IMG/VR virus record: IMGVR_UViG_3300023174_000052 | Span: 62,001 to 126,000 of that record | Length of the DNA stretch: 64,000 nucleotides | Source: a virus | Reading direction: 5' to 3' (one strand) | Program-made: the position numbers and the translations under genes | Notes under the pieces: generated by a model | Seen by the model: the letters and a program-made list of their open reading frames with translations, nothing else | What the model was told of the DNA's origin: nothing | Database searches by the model: none | In this document: piece by piece, positions 26,211-35,292 of the stretch | Numbering within the stretch: position 1 is the stretch's first letter | Layout: every line of letters begins with the position of its first letter

Positions 26211-28651
26211 AATATCCTCTTGATGCTCTTGCCCAAATAGCCGTTAATAACGTCTTCTGCTGCTTCTGCGAATCTTTGTCCACGTGTTTGCGTCGTGGCC
26301 ACCGCGTCGACGCGATCTTTCTTCGACTGTTCATCAAGCTCAGGGAAAAAAGCTTCTCTAACTGTCTCGCCGACAGGATACGGCACAGCGCGTGGCATAC
26401 CATCATAATCGAGACCCATCGGAAGATCATGTATAGGACTAAATTGTAAACTAACCTTACAATAAATCGGAGCTCGACTTCCTTGTGAAGTTTCCCAAGG
26501 CGCTTCTGCCCAATCGAAACCAATCGATCTTATGCTTCCTGCTAAACCTCGTCCTGATGTTTCTTCGAAACTTCTGACGATAGCGTTTCCACCCCTTTCA
26601 TCATTATTATCATTTTTCGTGATAAAATAATTACCCGGTGTTCCGAAATGTTTCGATATCGAGTCAGCAGCATCAAGTCTGGGCAACGTATTTGTTCTAT
26701 CAACGCGAGAATTAACTACCTGTGTTCTCGCGCGCTCGACTCGCGCATCCAATACGCTAAGTGTAGGTTCGTCCGTAGCATCCGTGTTCTCACGGTCGTA
26801 TACAGCGTCTAGATATACTTGTTGTGCTTCTTGATAATCCATTTCTGTATACGCGGGTCGTTGAGATTCTTGTCGTTCTATACCATATAAATTCTCTGCA
26901 TTAACCGCGACGTATTCGACATTCGCAGCTCGACTACCCGAAGATACCAACGAAGCTGCCAGCGTATCGACACGCATTTTTTTATCTAATTTCACTACGA
27001 CTATAACCGTTCCATCTCTTCGCTTTTTACCATCAGTAACAGTACCTGTCGTTCCTCTTTTGATCGTGATCGTAGAGTGCAAACCGGCTAGTGGATTTAT
27101 AAAATTTATTCCTTGTTTGCAAGTTACAGTGCTAGCAAACACGACGGGTATATCTTCGACAGTTCCATTTACAGGATTCAATAGCATTCCTTCTACACCT
27201 ACGTCAAGAGACATGCCACTTCGTTCTAACGATCCTATAAAATCGTCTAAATTTTTTAATCTTACAACCGCTCCCGATTCTTGTTCAGTTGTTGTATTTG
27301 GTAATTCAAAGGTGCTAGGAAATATATCATTATTACCCAAACCAAAATTACGAGCCAAATTGAATCTTGAATAGTTACTCGCAATTAAATCGCCAACTCT
27401 TAATCTAACGAGTGGAGAAGAAGTTATAACTTGAGAAAATGGTTGTATGACCTTTTGACCATTTAATTCTATTTCTTCGCCCTTTGACCACTGCGGGTAT
27501 ATCATTGTCACTAATCTATTGATCGTCCACCACACTCGATCGAAATCCTTCTCCGACGTCGCGACAATCATAAAATCTACGCCGATAGATCTCGTTGTAC
27601 CTTTATAAACCTGCACAGCGTCCATGCGACCGTAACCCTCGGTATCGTTCCAGTTCGCGTTGTAAGAATCGGAGACATTTTCTACGAACGCATGAAAATT
27701 TAAAAATTCATTTGTTCTAAGATCTTGTATATAAAAAGGAACATATTGCGCTTCCAAAACTCTTTCTATTTCTTTTACTTCTTCTTTACTAAAAGAACTT
27801 TTACTAGAAGCGCCATTTAATTTTGATTTAACCTGCGCCAATTTGCTTCCATTGTATCCGTGATAATCATTTAAAGCCCGTTGAAAACTTTCGGGCATTA
27901 AAACGGGCGCTAAATTTGCAGCGAGTCTATGCGAAATAGATTGTTGATTACTTCCTTTATAAGCTTTCGATCTAGACTGCCACGTAGAAGCATCTTGCGC
28001 AAGAATAGTATTAGCAGTAACTTTATCATTGTCGTCGATATTCGATACATCAATAGACTTATATTTAGAACCTTCTATCGGATTAGACATTTTTGTGAAG
28101 CGATTCTTAGGGAGTCGTATCTCTATTTCAGCCTGCATGGCTAGAGATATGGGGTTAAATTCAGGAATAAAATCGCCCGGGTCGCCCGTTGTTAAATTAG
28201 TAATAATATCGACAGGATCTGGTAGTACGTCTTGGACTGTCAAGACATCCTTCAACATCGACGCTCGTTGTTTTCGTTTTTTCGCCGTGTCGTTACCACC
28301 AACGTTCATAAGCTTATTAGTAACAAGCATATTCTTTGGAAAGTTCCACTTTGCCATTTGAGATTCGGTCGCATATTTTTTTACGTCAGTATTTCCATCA
28401 GCGTCCGGTTCTTCTTGTGTAGGTAGCGGTTGCGCATTGCCCACAGGAGGCGAATACGTAGGATCTCCGATCGGACTAGTCGTTATTAAATGGACTAAAG
28501 TTGTCGGATCGTCAGGAGCAGGTATTTTAACGTTATGCTCAGATTCGCCTAGTGTTCTACGACCAAGATAGTCTCCTAATCTTCTCTTCGTTTCTTCAGG
28601 GAAATCGCCTGTCTCTCTATCGACTTTTAAAAATCTTGAATCTATTGGCAT
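26207..28651 (-). CDS. Tail/baseplate virion protein
   Basis: This 814-residue protein starts at ATG after AGGGGAAA. A recognisable block in the middle reads LNFHAFVENVSDSYNANWNDTEG, then YGRMDAVQVYKGTTRSIGVDF and SEKDFDRVWWTINRLVTMIYPQW, a pattern conserved in virion proteins of large myoviruses that sit between the tape measure and the LysM protein. The remainder is beta-rich and hydrophilic. It is likely part of the baseplate or tail tip that contacts the tape measure or tube end. No enzymatic domain is recognised, and the precise T4 equivalent is unclear. Confidence 0.7.
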   Translation of the reverse strand: MPIDSRFLKVDRETGDFPEETKRRLGDYLGRRTLGESEHNVKIPAPDDPTTLVHLITTSPIGDPTYSPPVGNAQPLPTQEEPDADGNTDVKKYATESQMAKWNFPKNMLVTNKLMNVGGNDTAKKRKQRASMLKDVLTVQDVLPDPVDIITNLTTGDPGDFIPEFNPISLAMQAEIEIRLPKNRFTKMSNPIEGSKYKSIDVSNIDDNDKVTANTILAQDASTWQSRSKAYKGSNQQSISHRLAANLAPVLMPESFQRALNDYHGYNGSKLAQVKSKLNGASSKSSFSKEEVKEIERVLEAQYVPFYIQDLRTNEFLNFHAFVENVSDSYNANWNDTEGYGRMDAVQVYKGTTRSIGVDFMIVATSEKDFDRVWWTINRLVTMIYPQWSKGEEIELNGQKVIQPFSQVITSSPLVRLRVGDLIASNYSRFNLARNFGLGNNDIFPSTFELPNTTTEQESGAVVRLKNLDDFIGSLERSGMSLDVGVEGMLLNPVNGTVEDIPVVFASTVTCKQGINFINPLAGLHSTITIKRGTTGTVTDGKKRRDGTVIVVVKLDKKMRVDTLAASLVSSGSRAANVEYVAVNAENLYGIERQESQRPAYTEMDYQEAQQVYLDAVYDRENTDATDEPTLSVLDARVERARTQVVNSRVDRTNTLPRLDAADSISKHFGTPGNYFITKNDNNDERGGNAIVRSFEETSGRGLAGSIRSIGFDWAEAPWETSQGSRAPIYCKVSLQFSPIHDLPMGLDYDGMPRAVPYPVGETVREAFFPELDEQSKKDRVDAVATTQTRGQRFAEAAEDVINGYLGKSIKRIL

Positions 28652-28751
28652 CGTCGTTTCCCCTATCAGAGTGAATCATATGCGTCTTCGGATCGAAAGT
28701 AACTTAGGACTATCTATGCGCTTAATAAAAGCGTCCATCATATCGTTTTGA

Positions 28752-31700
28752 TTATTTACCTTGCGCTCCAAACGCTGCGGCTATATTCTTTATAGAGGGA
28801 TCATTCGGATTCGCGTTAATCATCTTCGCTGATACGTCAAATATTTCTTTCGCGATATCGTCAGCCTTCATCGTGAGATTTAGCTGGACGTTCATTGTAA
28901 TTGGCTTTCTTTCAAGTTGTATTATACTATCTTTTATGCCTAAATTTTTTCCGATTTTTTCTACTGTAGCATCCATTTGAATGTCGCCGAGACTTTCTAA
29001 CGCCGAATTAACCGCCTTGATGTCGTCGACGATCGCCGTGACTAATGGCGCCATAGTCTTTTCTTTATATGTAGATAGCATGTCTGATACTTTGAAATAG
29101 TCGGGCATAAATCCAGCCAAATTAGCGAGAGGAGCTCGAAGACTGTCAATATTCTTTTTAATAAGGACCGCGTCTAAAGCTTTACCTTCGGATAATTTCA
29201 TTATTTCTCCCAAGGATTCGGCGACTGGTTTTATGGTCCCAATAACAGTCGCAATAGTTTGAGCTTTTTCGTTATTAAAATCGTCGGGTAATCCGTCGGC
29301 TGCGAGAACTACTGAATCGACGATGTACGGAAGCTCAGTTTTTATCGTCTCCATAATTGTTCCCATCGATTTCATAATTTGATCTATTTTATCCGTCGCT
29401 CTATTACCCATTAGGATACCACCGCCTTCAATTCCTGCTAGCGCTTGAATCGGCGATGAGATAGCAGTTACTAAACTTGCTACTGCTCCTATTGCAGAGG
29501 CAAACGCGTCGGCTTTTTCTTTATTGAAACCAGGAGGGATCAACTTTGCTGTTTTGAAAACTTCAGGAATTATATCTTGTATAGCCTTAGATAATACTGG
29601 CAATAATTGCGTAAATCTCACCATAATGAAATCAATTATTTCTGTTGCTCTATTGCCCAACGCCAAACCGCCTTTGATTCCTGCAAGAGCGCTAATCGGT
29701 TGAGTTAAAGCTCCCGCTAAATTAGCTATCTTTCCAATTACGTCTGCAACACCAACGGCCCTTGAAATAACACCTTTAGGATATTTTTGTGTATCTAATG
29801 CGATGGTCATAACAGTAGTGAGCAATCCTGTTATTTTACCTTTTATTTTTTCGAGGAATGAACCCATAGATTCTATCGCGCTAGATGCAGAATTACCCTT
29901 AAAAATTTTAGAAGCAATGTCGAGTTTTCCTGCATCGACGGCGAGAGTGCCGAGTGACGACATAGACTCGACGAGTTTACCTATTAATTCGACTTTTAAT
30001 TTTAGCTGTTCTGGGTCGGTTACATTAATGCGATCTATCGCGCTCAATCCTCTGGCAAGACTACCTGAGGTTTCTTCCATGAACTTCGCCATTAATAGAG
30101 TCGACGCGATCAATGGTATGATATATGGTCCCATAAGCGCGAAAGTTCCGCTAGCGGCGACTAATGCTCCAACTGCTGTCATGCTTACTAAAATTAATTC
30201 GAATATTTTTAAGACCTTACTAGGATCTGCTATATTCGTTCTCGTTATCAAGCTATTAATGCCTGCTGCAAGTACTGCTACACCGAATGTTAAAAACGCA
30301 ACAGCTAAAGGTAATGTAACAAGACCTAGCGCCATGGCAGGAGCTGCCGTTGCCAATGCAATGGAAGCGACAGCGATTCCAATTAATGCCCCGATTCCCG
30401 TGGCAGTAGCAGCAAACACTTTCTTGATGTCATCCCAATCAACCTCTTTGAGAACTCCTGCAGCATATGCGACTGCTTTAGAGAATACAACTATCCCTGC
30501 GGTGGTGAATATCGCGGCTAATAATAGACCGGCCATTCCTATAGTCAATGTCGCACCGCCATCAGCGACCAACGAAGCAGCTGTAAAAGCAAGAACGATC
30601 GTTGCCAATATTCCAAAACCAGTAGCAGCAAATACTTTTTTAATATCATCCCAGTCTACAGGTTTTAATATGTCGGCAGCCATTCGAACTGCGATTGAAA
30701 ACCACAAAATGCCATCGATAACGAATAACGCTGCGACAGTTAAGCCGAGTATCCCTATCAACATTTCAGGAATTGCTTCACTGAGCGCCGACGCTGCGAA
30801 TGCAAGTCCTAACGTAGCAGATATTCCAAGCGCCATTGAAATAAATACCATATTGACTTGATCCCATGATATTCCTGCAAAGAGTGCTGCCGATTCAGAG
30901 ATCGCTAAAGAAAATGCATACACAGCCCCCGATACGAACGCGGCAATAATAAGTAAATTTAATCCTGCTTTAGCAACAGTTCCGGGTTTCACATTCCCTA
31001 ATTCTTCAACAATTCCCATTACTGACTTCGCTGCTTCTCTCATTTTTTCGCTTATTGGAACAGGTTGTTTTTCTTCTCCTGGTTTTACTCCTATTGCATC
31101 TGCTATTTTACTTTTTATTTTCAATACAACGGCGCTTGATATAGCTGATATAGTCGCCTTTAATAACATAAAACCTATGTAAGCTCCGATTACAGGTACG
31201 AGTATCGGAGACAGCGCCTTAAACGCTTCAACAAACAAGTCCCACAAAGCGTGGAGAAGATCAGGGAGCACGTCCATAATTCCGTCTATTAACGGCTTCA
31301 ATAGAGAAGATCCGGCGTTCATACCTCGGATCCATGCAGCCAATTTCTTGATTATATCTGTTAGACCCGACAATAACTTCGGTAACAAAGCGATGAGCGA
31401 TTTTAATAAAAAGCTACCGAACTTCATCATGCCATCGAGAATTGTAGATCCTCTACCGTTTTTATCTCCGAATATTTTTTTAAACGCGTTCGAAATATAA
31501 TCAGTGAATTTATTTATGTATTTTTCAGGATTTTTTTGAAAATCCTTAAACGTACCATCAACTCCATTTTTAAAGTTTTTGACGTCTTTCGTTATACCAT
31601 CTAACGTTTTAGAAATATCTCTAAAGAAACCTGCGACGCCGCCTAACATCTCTTTAACACCTGGGAACGCTGTTACGAAAACGTTTCCAAGTACGCGACC

Positions 31701-33227
31701 TAATCTAGCTGCTGATTTTAACGCGTCCATTATCGAATAGAGAAGTTCTTTCATTGGCTTCGCTTTCATAATGCCATTTGTAAAACCGTCAAAGAACGTC
31801 TTGAACAAGCTTCCGAGATATTGAATAGGTTCGAAAGCTTTTTTGATATTATCTGCCATATTCTGCATTATCTCTTCTTGAGATAACTGCTTATCAGCTG
31901 CGCCTTCTGCAGCAGCAGAAATTTCGTCGTAGGACATACCCATATTTTCTGCAGATAATGCGGCCTCGACCATATTCGCATCCATACCAGCGGTCTGCGC
32001 GAGTAAGTCTTTTTCGGCTCGAGACATATCTTTTATCGATCTACCCGTTGCAGCGAACGACTGGCGTAACATATCGAGACGTTTCGAAGGATCCTGCTCC
32101 TTCATCATTTGCATCGCATCGACATTCATTCCGAAGGATTGCGCGAGTTTAGATGCATTAGTCGCTGCTGTCTCAAAATCATCGAAAGCACCCATTAAAC
32201 CTTCGAGATCCTTGATTTCTAATCCTAATTTTCTAACGTATACAGCTGACGTTGCCATTTGAGCTTTAGTCATAGCTCCGAATTTGCCCATGTTCGACGT
32301 CATGTAAGTCATATCCTTACCCATGAGCTTCGAAGAGATTCCGAATTTTTTGCCCATTTGTACGGATAAATTACCAATCTCTTTCAATGAATCTGTAATA
32401 TTTTCGCCTCGGGCAAGTGCAGTAGACCCGAGAGATTTCATCGCTTCGTTAGTGATGCCGAGACCTTTTTGATAGATCACTACCTGCGCGGCGTTTTCAA
32501 CCATCTGGTTACCTAACGCGCTAAATACTGGTCCCATCGCTTCGGCAGTTTCGCTAAGCTCCTGCATCGCCTTAGCCAAACCATCAGGACCATAACCATA
32601 AATTGATCCTAAAGAGCGACCAGAACCTGCTAAATTACCAGATTGTTTATTTAATTCTTTATATGAATCTATAACAGCCTTGCCTTCATTCGAAGCCAGA
32701 CTTCCAAATTTATCTCTTACTTCTTCGAATGCAGTCCTCAATACAAGCGAATCGTTCGCGAGATTAGCGGCCTCTTCCTGTAATGAACTTAAAATTCCCA
32801 TAGGAATAGAAAGTAATGCTCCACCAATTCCTATAATGCTGCGAGTTAGTGACGTCACAACTCCGACTACGCCACCTAATACATCTTTAAACTTCTGAAA
32901 TGCAGTACGTCCTGCTTTCGCTGCTTGCGTCGCAGCAGGACCAACGTTAGGTATCTCTCTAGCAGCTTCTGTTGCAGCAGCTGTCACGCCTTCGATACCT
33001 GTCGACGCAGATCGAGCTGCATCGGCGGCTGCTGTCAACGCAGCCGCCATATTATCAACACCCTCGGGCTTTTTTGAACCTTTATCTAATAACTCTGCCA
33101 GCTTTTCAGATATCTGGATCTGGTTTCGCAGTACTTCATTTTGCTTAGACATAAGCACAGTTCTTGCTTCCAGCAATTCATTAATCTGGCGCTGAATGTC
33201 TAGATTTCCAGTATCTTCGGTAGCCAC
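28752..33227 (-). CDS. Tail tape measure protein
   Basis: At 1491 residues this is the longest protein in the window. The N-terminus (DIQRQINELLEARTVLM) is a coiled coil; residues ~60-480 are helical and Ala-rich. The centre (~690-1010) has many long hydrophobic helices, including near-repeated segments around A-V-D-W-D-D-I-K-K-V-F-A-A-T-G (twice or more). A tape measure sets tail length, roughly 0.15 nm per residue, which would give a tail near 220 nm. Start is GTG 33225-33227 after GGGAGG. Position after the tube and assembly-chaperone genes fits. An antisense frame of 352 codons across the repeats is a shadow. Confidence 0.9.
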   Translation of the reverse strand: MATEDTGNLDIQRQINELLEARTVLMSKQNEVLRNQIQISEKLAELLDKGSKKPEGVDNMAAALTAAADAARSASTGIEGVTAAATEAAREIPNVGPAATQAAKAGRTAFQKFKDVLGGVVGVVTSLTRSIIGIGGALLSIPMGILSSLQEEAANLANDSLVLRTAFEEVRDKFGSLASNEGKAVIDSYKELNKQSGNLAGSGRSLGSIYGYGPDGLAKAMQELSETAEAMGPVFSALGNQMVENAAQVVIYQKGLGITNEAMKSLGSTALARGENITDSLKEIGNLSVQMGKKFGISSKLMGKDMTYMTSNMGKFGAMTKAQMATSAVYVRKLGLEIKDLEGLMGAFDDFETAATNASKLAQSFGMNVDAMQMMKEQDPSKRLDMLRQSFAATGRSIKDMSRAEKDLLAQTAGMDANMVEAALSAENMGMSYDEISAAAEGAADKQLSQEEIMQNMADNIKKAFEPIQYLGSLFKTFFDGFTNGIMKAKPMKELLYSIMDALKSAARLGRVLGNVFVTAFPGVKEMLGGVAGFFRDISKTLDGITKDVKNFKNGVDGTFKDFQKNPEKYINKFTDYISNAFKKIFGDKNGRGSTILDGMMKFGSFLLKSLIALLPKLLSGLTDIIKKLAAWIRGMNAGSSLLKPLIDGIMDVLPDLLHALWDLFVEAFKALSPILVPVIGAYIGFMLLKATISAISSAVVLKIKSKIADAIGVKPGEEKQPVPISEKMREAAKSVMGIVEELGNVKPGTVAKAGLNLLIIAAFVSGAVYAFSLAISESAALFAGISWDQVNMVFISMALGISATLGLAFAASALSEAIPEMLIGILGLTVAALFVIDGILWFSIAVRMAADILKPVDWDDIKKVFAATGFGILATIVLAFTAASLVADGGATLTIGMAGLLLAAIFTTAGIVVFSKAVAYAAGVLKEVDWDDIKKVFAATATGIGALIGIAVASIALATAAPAMALGLVTLPLAVAFLTFGVAVLAAGINSLITRTNIADPSKVLKIFELILVSMTAVGALVAASGTFALMGPYIIPLIASTLLMAKFMEETSGSLARGLSAIDRINVTDPEQLKLKVELIGKLVESMSSLGTLAVDAGKLDIASKIFKGNSASSAIESMGSFLEKIKGKITGLLTTVMTIALDTQKYPKGVISRAVGVADVIGKIANLAGALTQPISALAGIKGGLALGNRATEIIDFIMVRFTQLLPVLSKAIQDIIPEVFKTAKLIPPGFNKEKADAFASAIGAVASLVTAISSPIQALAGIEGGGILMGNRATDKIDQIMKSMGTIMETIKTELPYIVDSVVLAADGLPDDFNNEKAQTIATVIGTIKPVAESLGEIMKLSEGKALDAVLIKKNIDSLRAPLANLAGFMPDYFKVSDMLSTYKEKTMAPLVTAIVDDIKAVNSALESLGDIQMDATVEKIGKNLGIKDSIIQLERKPITMNVQLNLTMKADDIAKEIFDVSAKMINANPNDPSIKNIAAAFGAQGK

Positions 33228-33273
33228 GGGTCAACGACCTCCCTACATCGTAACTATCGGGAGGCTCAAGTTT

Positions 33274-33510
33274 TTAGAGACCCCAATTCTGTCCTGTAAC
33301 GCGTTCAAATCTCGAAACAGCTATTCTTTTCTGTTCCAAGGCGCTTGCAACTTCATCGATCTTACCTTCTCGAAGCGCTAATAGCAATTTTCTCGAAGTG
33401 TTTGCAGCTTCATACATAACAGAAATAAAAACAGGATCACCGACAAGAGTTAACGTCTTACGATGACCCGAAATATATTCTACAAGAGATTTTTTAATAA
33501 TGGGTTCCAT
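33274..33510 (-). CDS. Small unknown protein before tape measure
   Basis: This 78-residue protein starts at ATG 33508-33510. It is helical and charged (KRIAVSRFERVTGQNWGL end). It lies between the presumed tail assembly chaperone extension and the tape measure gene, so a role in tape-measure chaperoning or tail assembly is possible. No family was recognised and the ribosome-binding site is weak. Confidence 0.5.
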   Translation of the reverse strand: MEPIIKKSLVEYISGHRKTLTLVGDPVFISVMYEAANTSRKLLLALREGKIDEVASALEQKRIAVSRFERVTGQNWGL

Positions 33511-33539
33511 AATGAGTAATTATCTCTTCATTTTTCTTT

Positions 33540-33788
33540 TTATGTAAATCTTCGAAGTTTCGCAGGAACTTGTGATCTTGCCTTATTCGTTAGCGCTCTG
33601 GCTTCGGGTGAATTCGCATGAGCAGCTCTCGAATCTTCTGAACCCTTCATCTCCCGCTGCAATCTCTGTAAAAACCAGACTCTATATTGTACCGGTAGAT
33701 TATAGCACTCCCAATAACTGAATCCCATATAATACATCAACAAGAAGGAGTGCTCTAAGTATATCTCTCTATCAGTCGGCGTCAGGCC
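33540..33788 (-). CDS. Probable frameshifted extension of tail assembly protein
   Basis: An open frame runs from a TAG at 33804-33806 to the TAA at 33540-33542. Its conserved-looking start, T-P-T-D-R-E-I-Y-L-E-H-S-F-L-L-M-Y-Y-M-G, lies upstream of the first ATG-like codons (TTG-TTG-ATG at 33738-33746), and there is no ribosome-binding site before those codons. The only other start-like codon is CTG 33783-33785. The frame is +1 (equivalently -2) relative to the gp26-like gene, which ends at 33772, and the overlap contains a run of seven T. Tail genes between tube and tape measure often use a programmed frameshift to make a longer chaperone. I infer the same here; 33788 marks the first codon after the T run. 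Confidence 0.55.
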   Translation of the reverse strand, partial: GLTPTDREIYLEHSFLLMYYMGFSYWECYNLPVQYRVWFLQRLQREMKGSEDSRAAHANSPEARALTNKARSQVPAKLRRFT

Positions 33789-34632
33789 AAAAAAAGCTGG
33801 CCCCTAGAGGCATTCTCACCTCCGAAGATTCACCACACGCCGTGCAATCGATGAACTGCTTCATATCGATGCCAGGTTCATTCTTGTCGATGAATTGACG
33901 AAGAGTCATAGAATCGCGAGCTGGCATCGAACGAATGAACGACGCAATGAGAGACTTATCTGTCTTTCCATCAACAGCGACGAGAGAAAACTGTAGGCGA
34001 GTTGTCACTAAAGAGTCAGCCTGCGCGCCTGACTTCTTCTTGCGCTCCTGGATCGTCATGATTTCTTCTTCATCAGCACCCGTGAGGAACTTAAAACGAA
34101 CGTTTTTCTTAGTTACAGGTAACTGGAATTCAAAAATATTCGCGCCGATTTCAACAGGCTGAATCTGTAGTTCCTTGATCGGAAGAGAAGACAGGTCGAA
34201 CTCGTGCTTTGAACGGTCGCCACAAGAAGGACAATCGACTTCGGCTGTATACTCAGCACCGTAACCGGTGATTCGAAGCGCGATCATAATCGCGTTTCTA
34301 TCTCCTGATAACATTTTTTGAACGTCTATACGCTTATCAATTACACAAGATTGTAATAAATTCGTGATAACAGTTCCTTTCTTGATGAGGGCACGAGAGG
34401 TTAGAATATCTTCTTCCCTGGCTGTCATCGAGCGTATTTCAACTGTTTCTAGTCCATGCAACGGAGAATCAGACGGGTATACTAACCCATGTGTCGGGAG
34501 TGGTATACTCTCAACGGGTATCTCAAACCCGAAATCATCTTTCATTACGTCTCGAGTCATTACACCGGCAGGGGCGCCACCCATTGGACCTTGTCCACCG
34601 AAAACGCTATTCTTATCACCTCTATCTGCCAA
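33772..34632 (-). CDS. gp26-like baseplate/tail assembly protein with zinc ribbon
   Basis: This 286-residue protein starts at TTG 34630-34632, seven bases after AGGAGG. It contains FEIPVESIPLPTHGLVYP and the central block SMTAREEDILTSRALIKKGT, typical of the T4 gp26-like (T4_baseplate) family. Two CxxC pairs, CPSCGDR and CTACGES, about 125 residues apart could bind one zinc; this is common in the family. It lies between tube and tape measure genes, the place of tail assembly chaperones in other phages. Its last codons (S-F-F-W) contain the seven-T run that may permit frameshifting into the next frame. Confidence 0.8.
   Translation of the reverse strand: MADRGDKNSVFGGQGPMGGAPAGVMTRDVMKDDFGFEIPVESIPLPTHGLVYPSDSPLHGLETVEIRSMTAREEDILTSRALIKKGTVITNLLQSCVIDKRIDVQKMLSGDRNAIMIALRITGYGAEYTAEVDCPSCGDRSKHEFDLSSLPIKELQIQPVEIGANIFEFQLPVTKKNVRFKFLTGADEEEIMTIQERKKKSGAQADSLVTTRLQFSLVAVDGKTDKSLIASFIRSMPARDSMTLRQFIDKNEPGIDMKQFIDCTACGESSEVRMPLGASFFWPDAD
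33789..33795 (-). other. Seven-T slippery run at gene overlap
   Basis: On the minus strand AGC-TTT-TTT-TGG near the end of the gp26-like gene contains seven consecutive T. A +1 or -2 slip here enters the downstream frame (GGC-CTG-ACG-CCG), which is open to 33540 but has no convincing start codon. A -1 slip would read TTG-GCC-TGA and stop at once, so -2 or +1 is required. Phage Mu uses a -2 shift at the equivalent tail assembly genes. Confidence 0.5.
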
Positions 34633-34704
34633 AAGAACCTCCTAATATATCAAATTAATGATACTATCAGGAGATAGCGTTGTAAATTATTCGTCGTAAT
34701 TTTA

Positions 34705-34735
34705 TAAAAGAAAAGGCCCGGATGCCCGGGCCTTT
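34705..34735 (-). terminator. Intrinsic terminator after tail tube gene
   Basis: A ten-base-pair stem (34712-34721 with 34726-34735; AAAGGCCCGG pairs with CCGGGCCTTT) with a four-base loop lies just after the tube stop codon on the minus strand and is followed by TTTTCTTTTAT. This is a textbook Rho-independent terminator and would help make tube mRNA abundant. Confidence 0.9.
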
Positions 34736-34761
34736 GTTCTATCGCATCTAGTATGCAAACA

Positions 34762-35250
34762 TCAGAACTGAAGTATAGCGTTATCCATTTGAATCGTGAG
34801 CGAGATTTCTGTCGCGTCTTCGGTGCCGTAATCGAGGTCGCCGAACTGTGCAGATGTAATCTGCGCGCCCTTGACGTCCCAGAGTTCTACGACGGTACCA
34901 ACTGGGTCAAGCATCTTTAATTGGATATCACGCTTGTAAAAGTCAGCATAACCCGCGCGGCCTGAGACTGACTCGTAGTGCGCGCGGACCCATTCCATAA
35001 CCTGCTGCGCTCCAGACGGAGCGATGGGATCATAGAGCGTGATCGCCATGGTCGAGAAAGTTGCCTTACCCGCGACGTAGCGTTTCGTATTGATCCAGTG
35101 CATTTCTGTTACACCGATATCAACTTGGGGACGAGCAGTTCCCTTAACGAGGAACGAATCGATGCCGTCTATAGCGAGGACCCACCTAAATTTGCGCTTC
35201 GGTTCGAAGCGGTTCGGTAGCATTTCGCCGACTGAGAGTGTTTCTGCCAT
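34762..35250 (-). CDS. Tail tube protein (gp19-like)
   Basis: This 162-residue protein has the standard myovirus tube layout: an N-terminal strand EPKRKFRWVLAIDGIDSFLVK, the loop PQVDIGVTEMHWINTKRYVAGKATFSTM, and a C-terminal strand EISLTIQMDNAILQF. Length matches T4 gp19 (about 163 residues). It starts at ATG 35248-35250 after TTAGGAG. It directly follows the sheath genes and is followed by a strong terminator. Confidence 0.95.
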   Translation of the reverse strand: MAETLSVGEMLPNRFEPKRKFRWVLAIDGIDSFLVKGTARPQVDIGVTEMHWINTKRYVAGKATFSTMAITLYDPIAPSGAQQVMEWVRAHYESVSGRAGYADFYKRDIQLKMLDPVGTVVELWDVKGAQITSAQFGDLDYGTEDATEISLTIQMDNAILQF

Positions 35251-35292
35251 TTTAGTATTCTCCTAATTTCTATATATTCTCTCGGTCGCCTT

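Noticed and set aside
28676-28741. 21-codon minus-strand frame after the tape measure gene (MMDAFIKRIDSPKLL...)
   Set aside because: No ribosome-binding site and too short to judge; possible but unsupported.
29803-30861. 352-codon plus-strand open frame
   Set aside because: It is antisense to the Ala-rich hydrophobic repeats of the tape measure protein; its composition (Asn, Ala, Pro, Thr) mirrors those codons and there is no ribosome-binding site.
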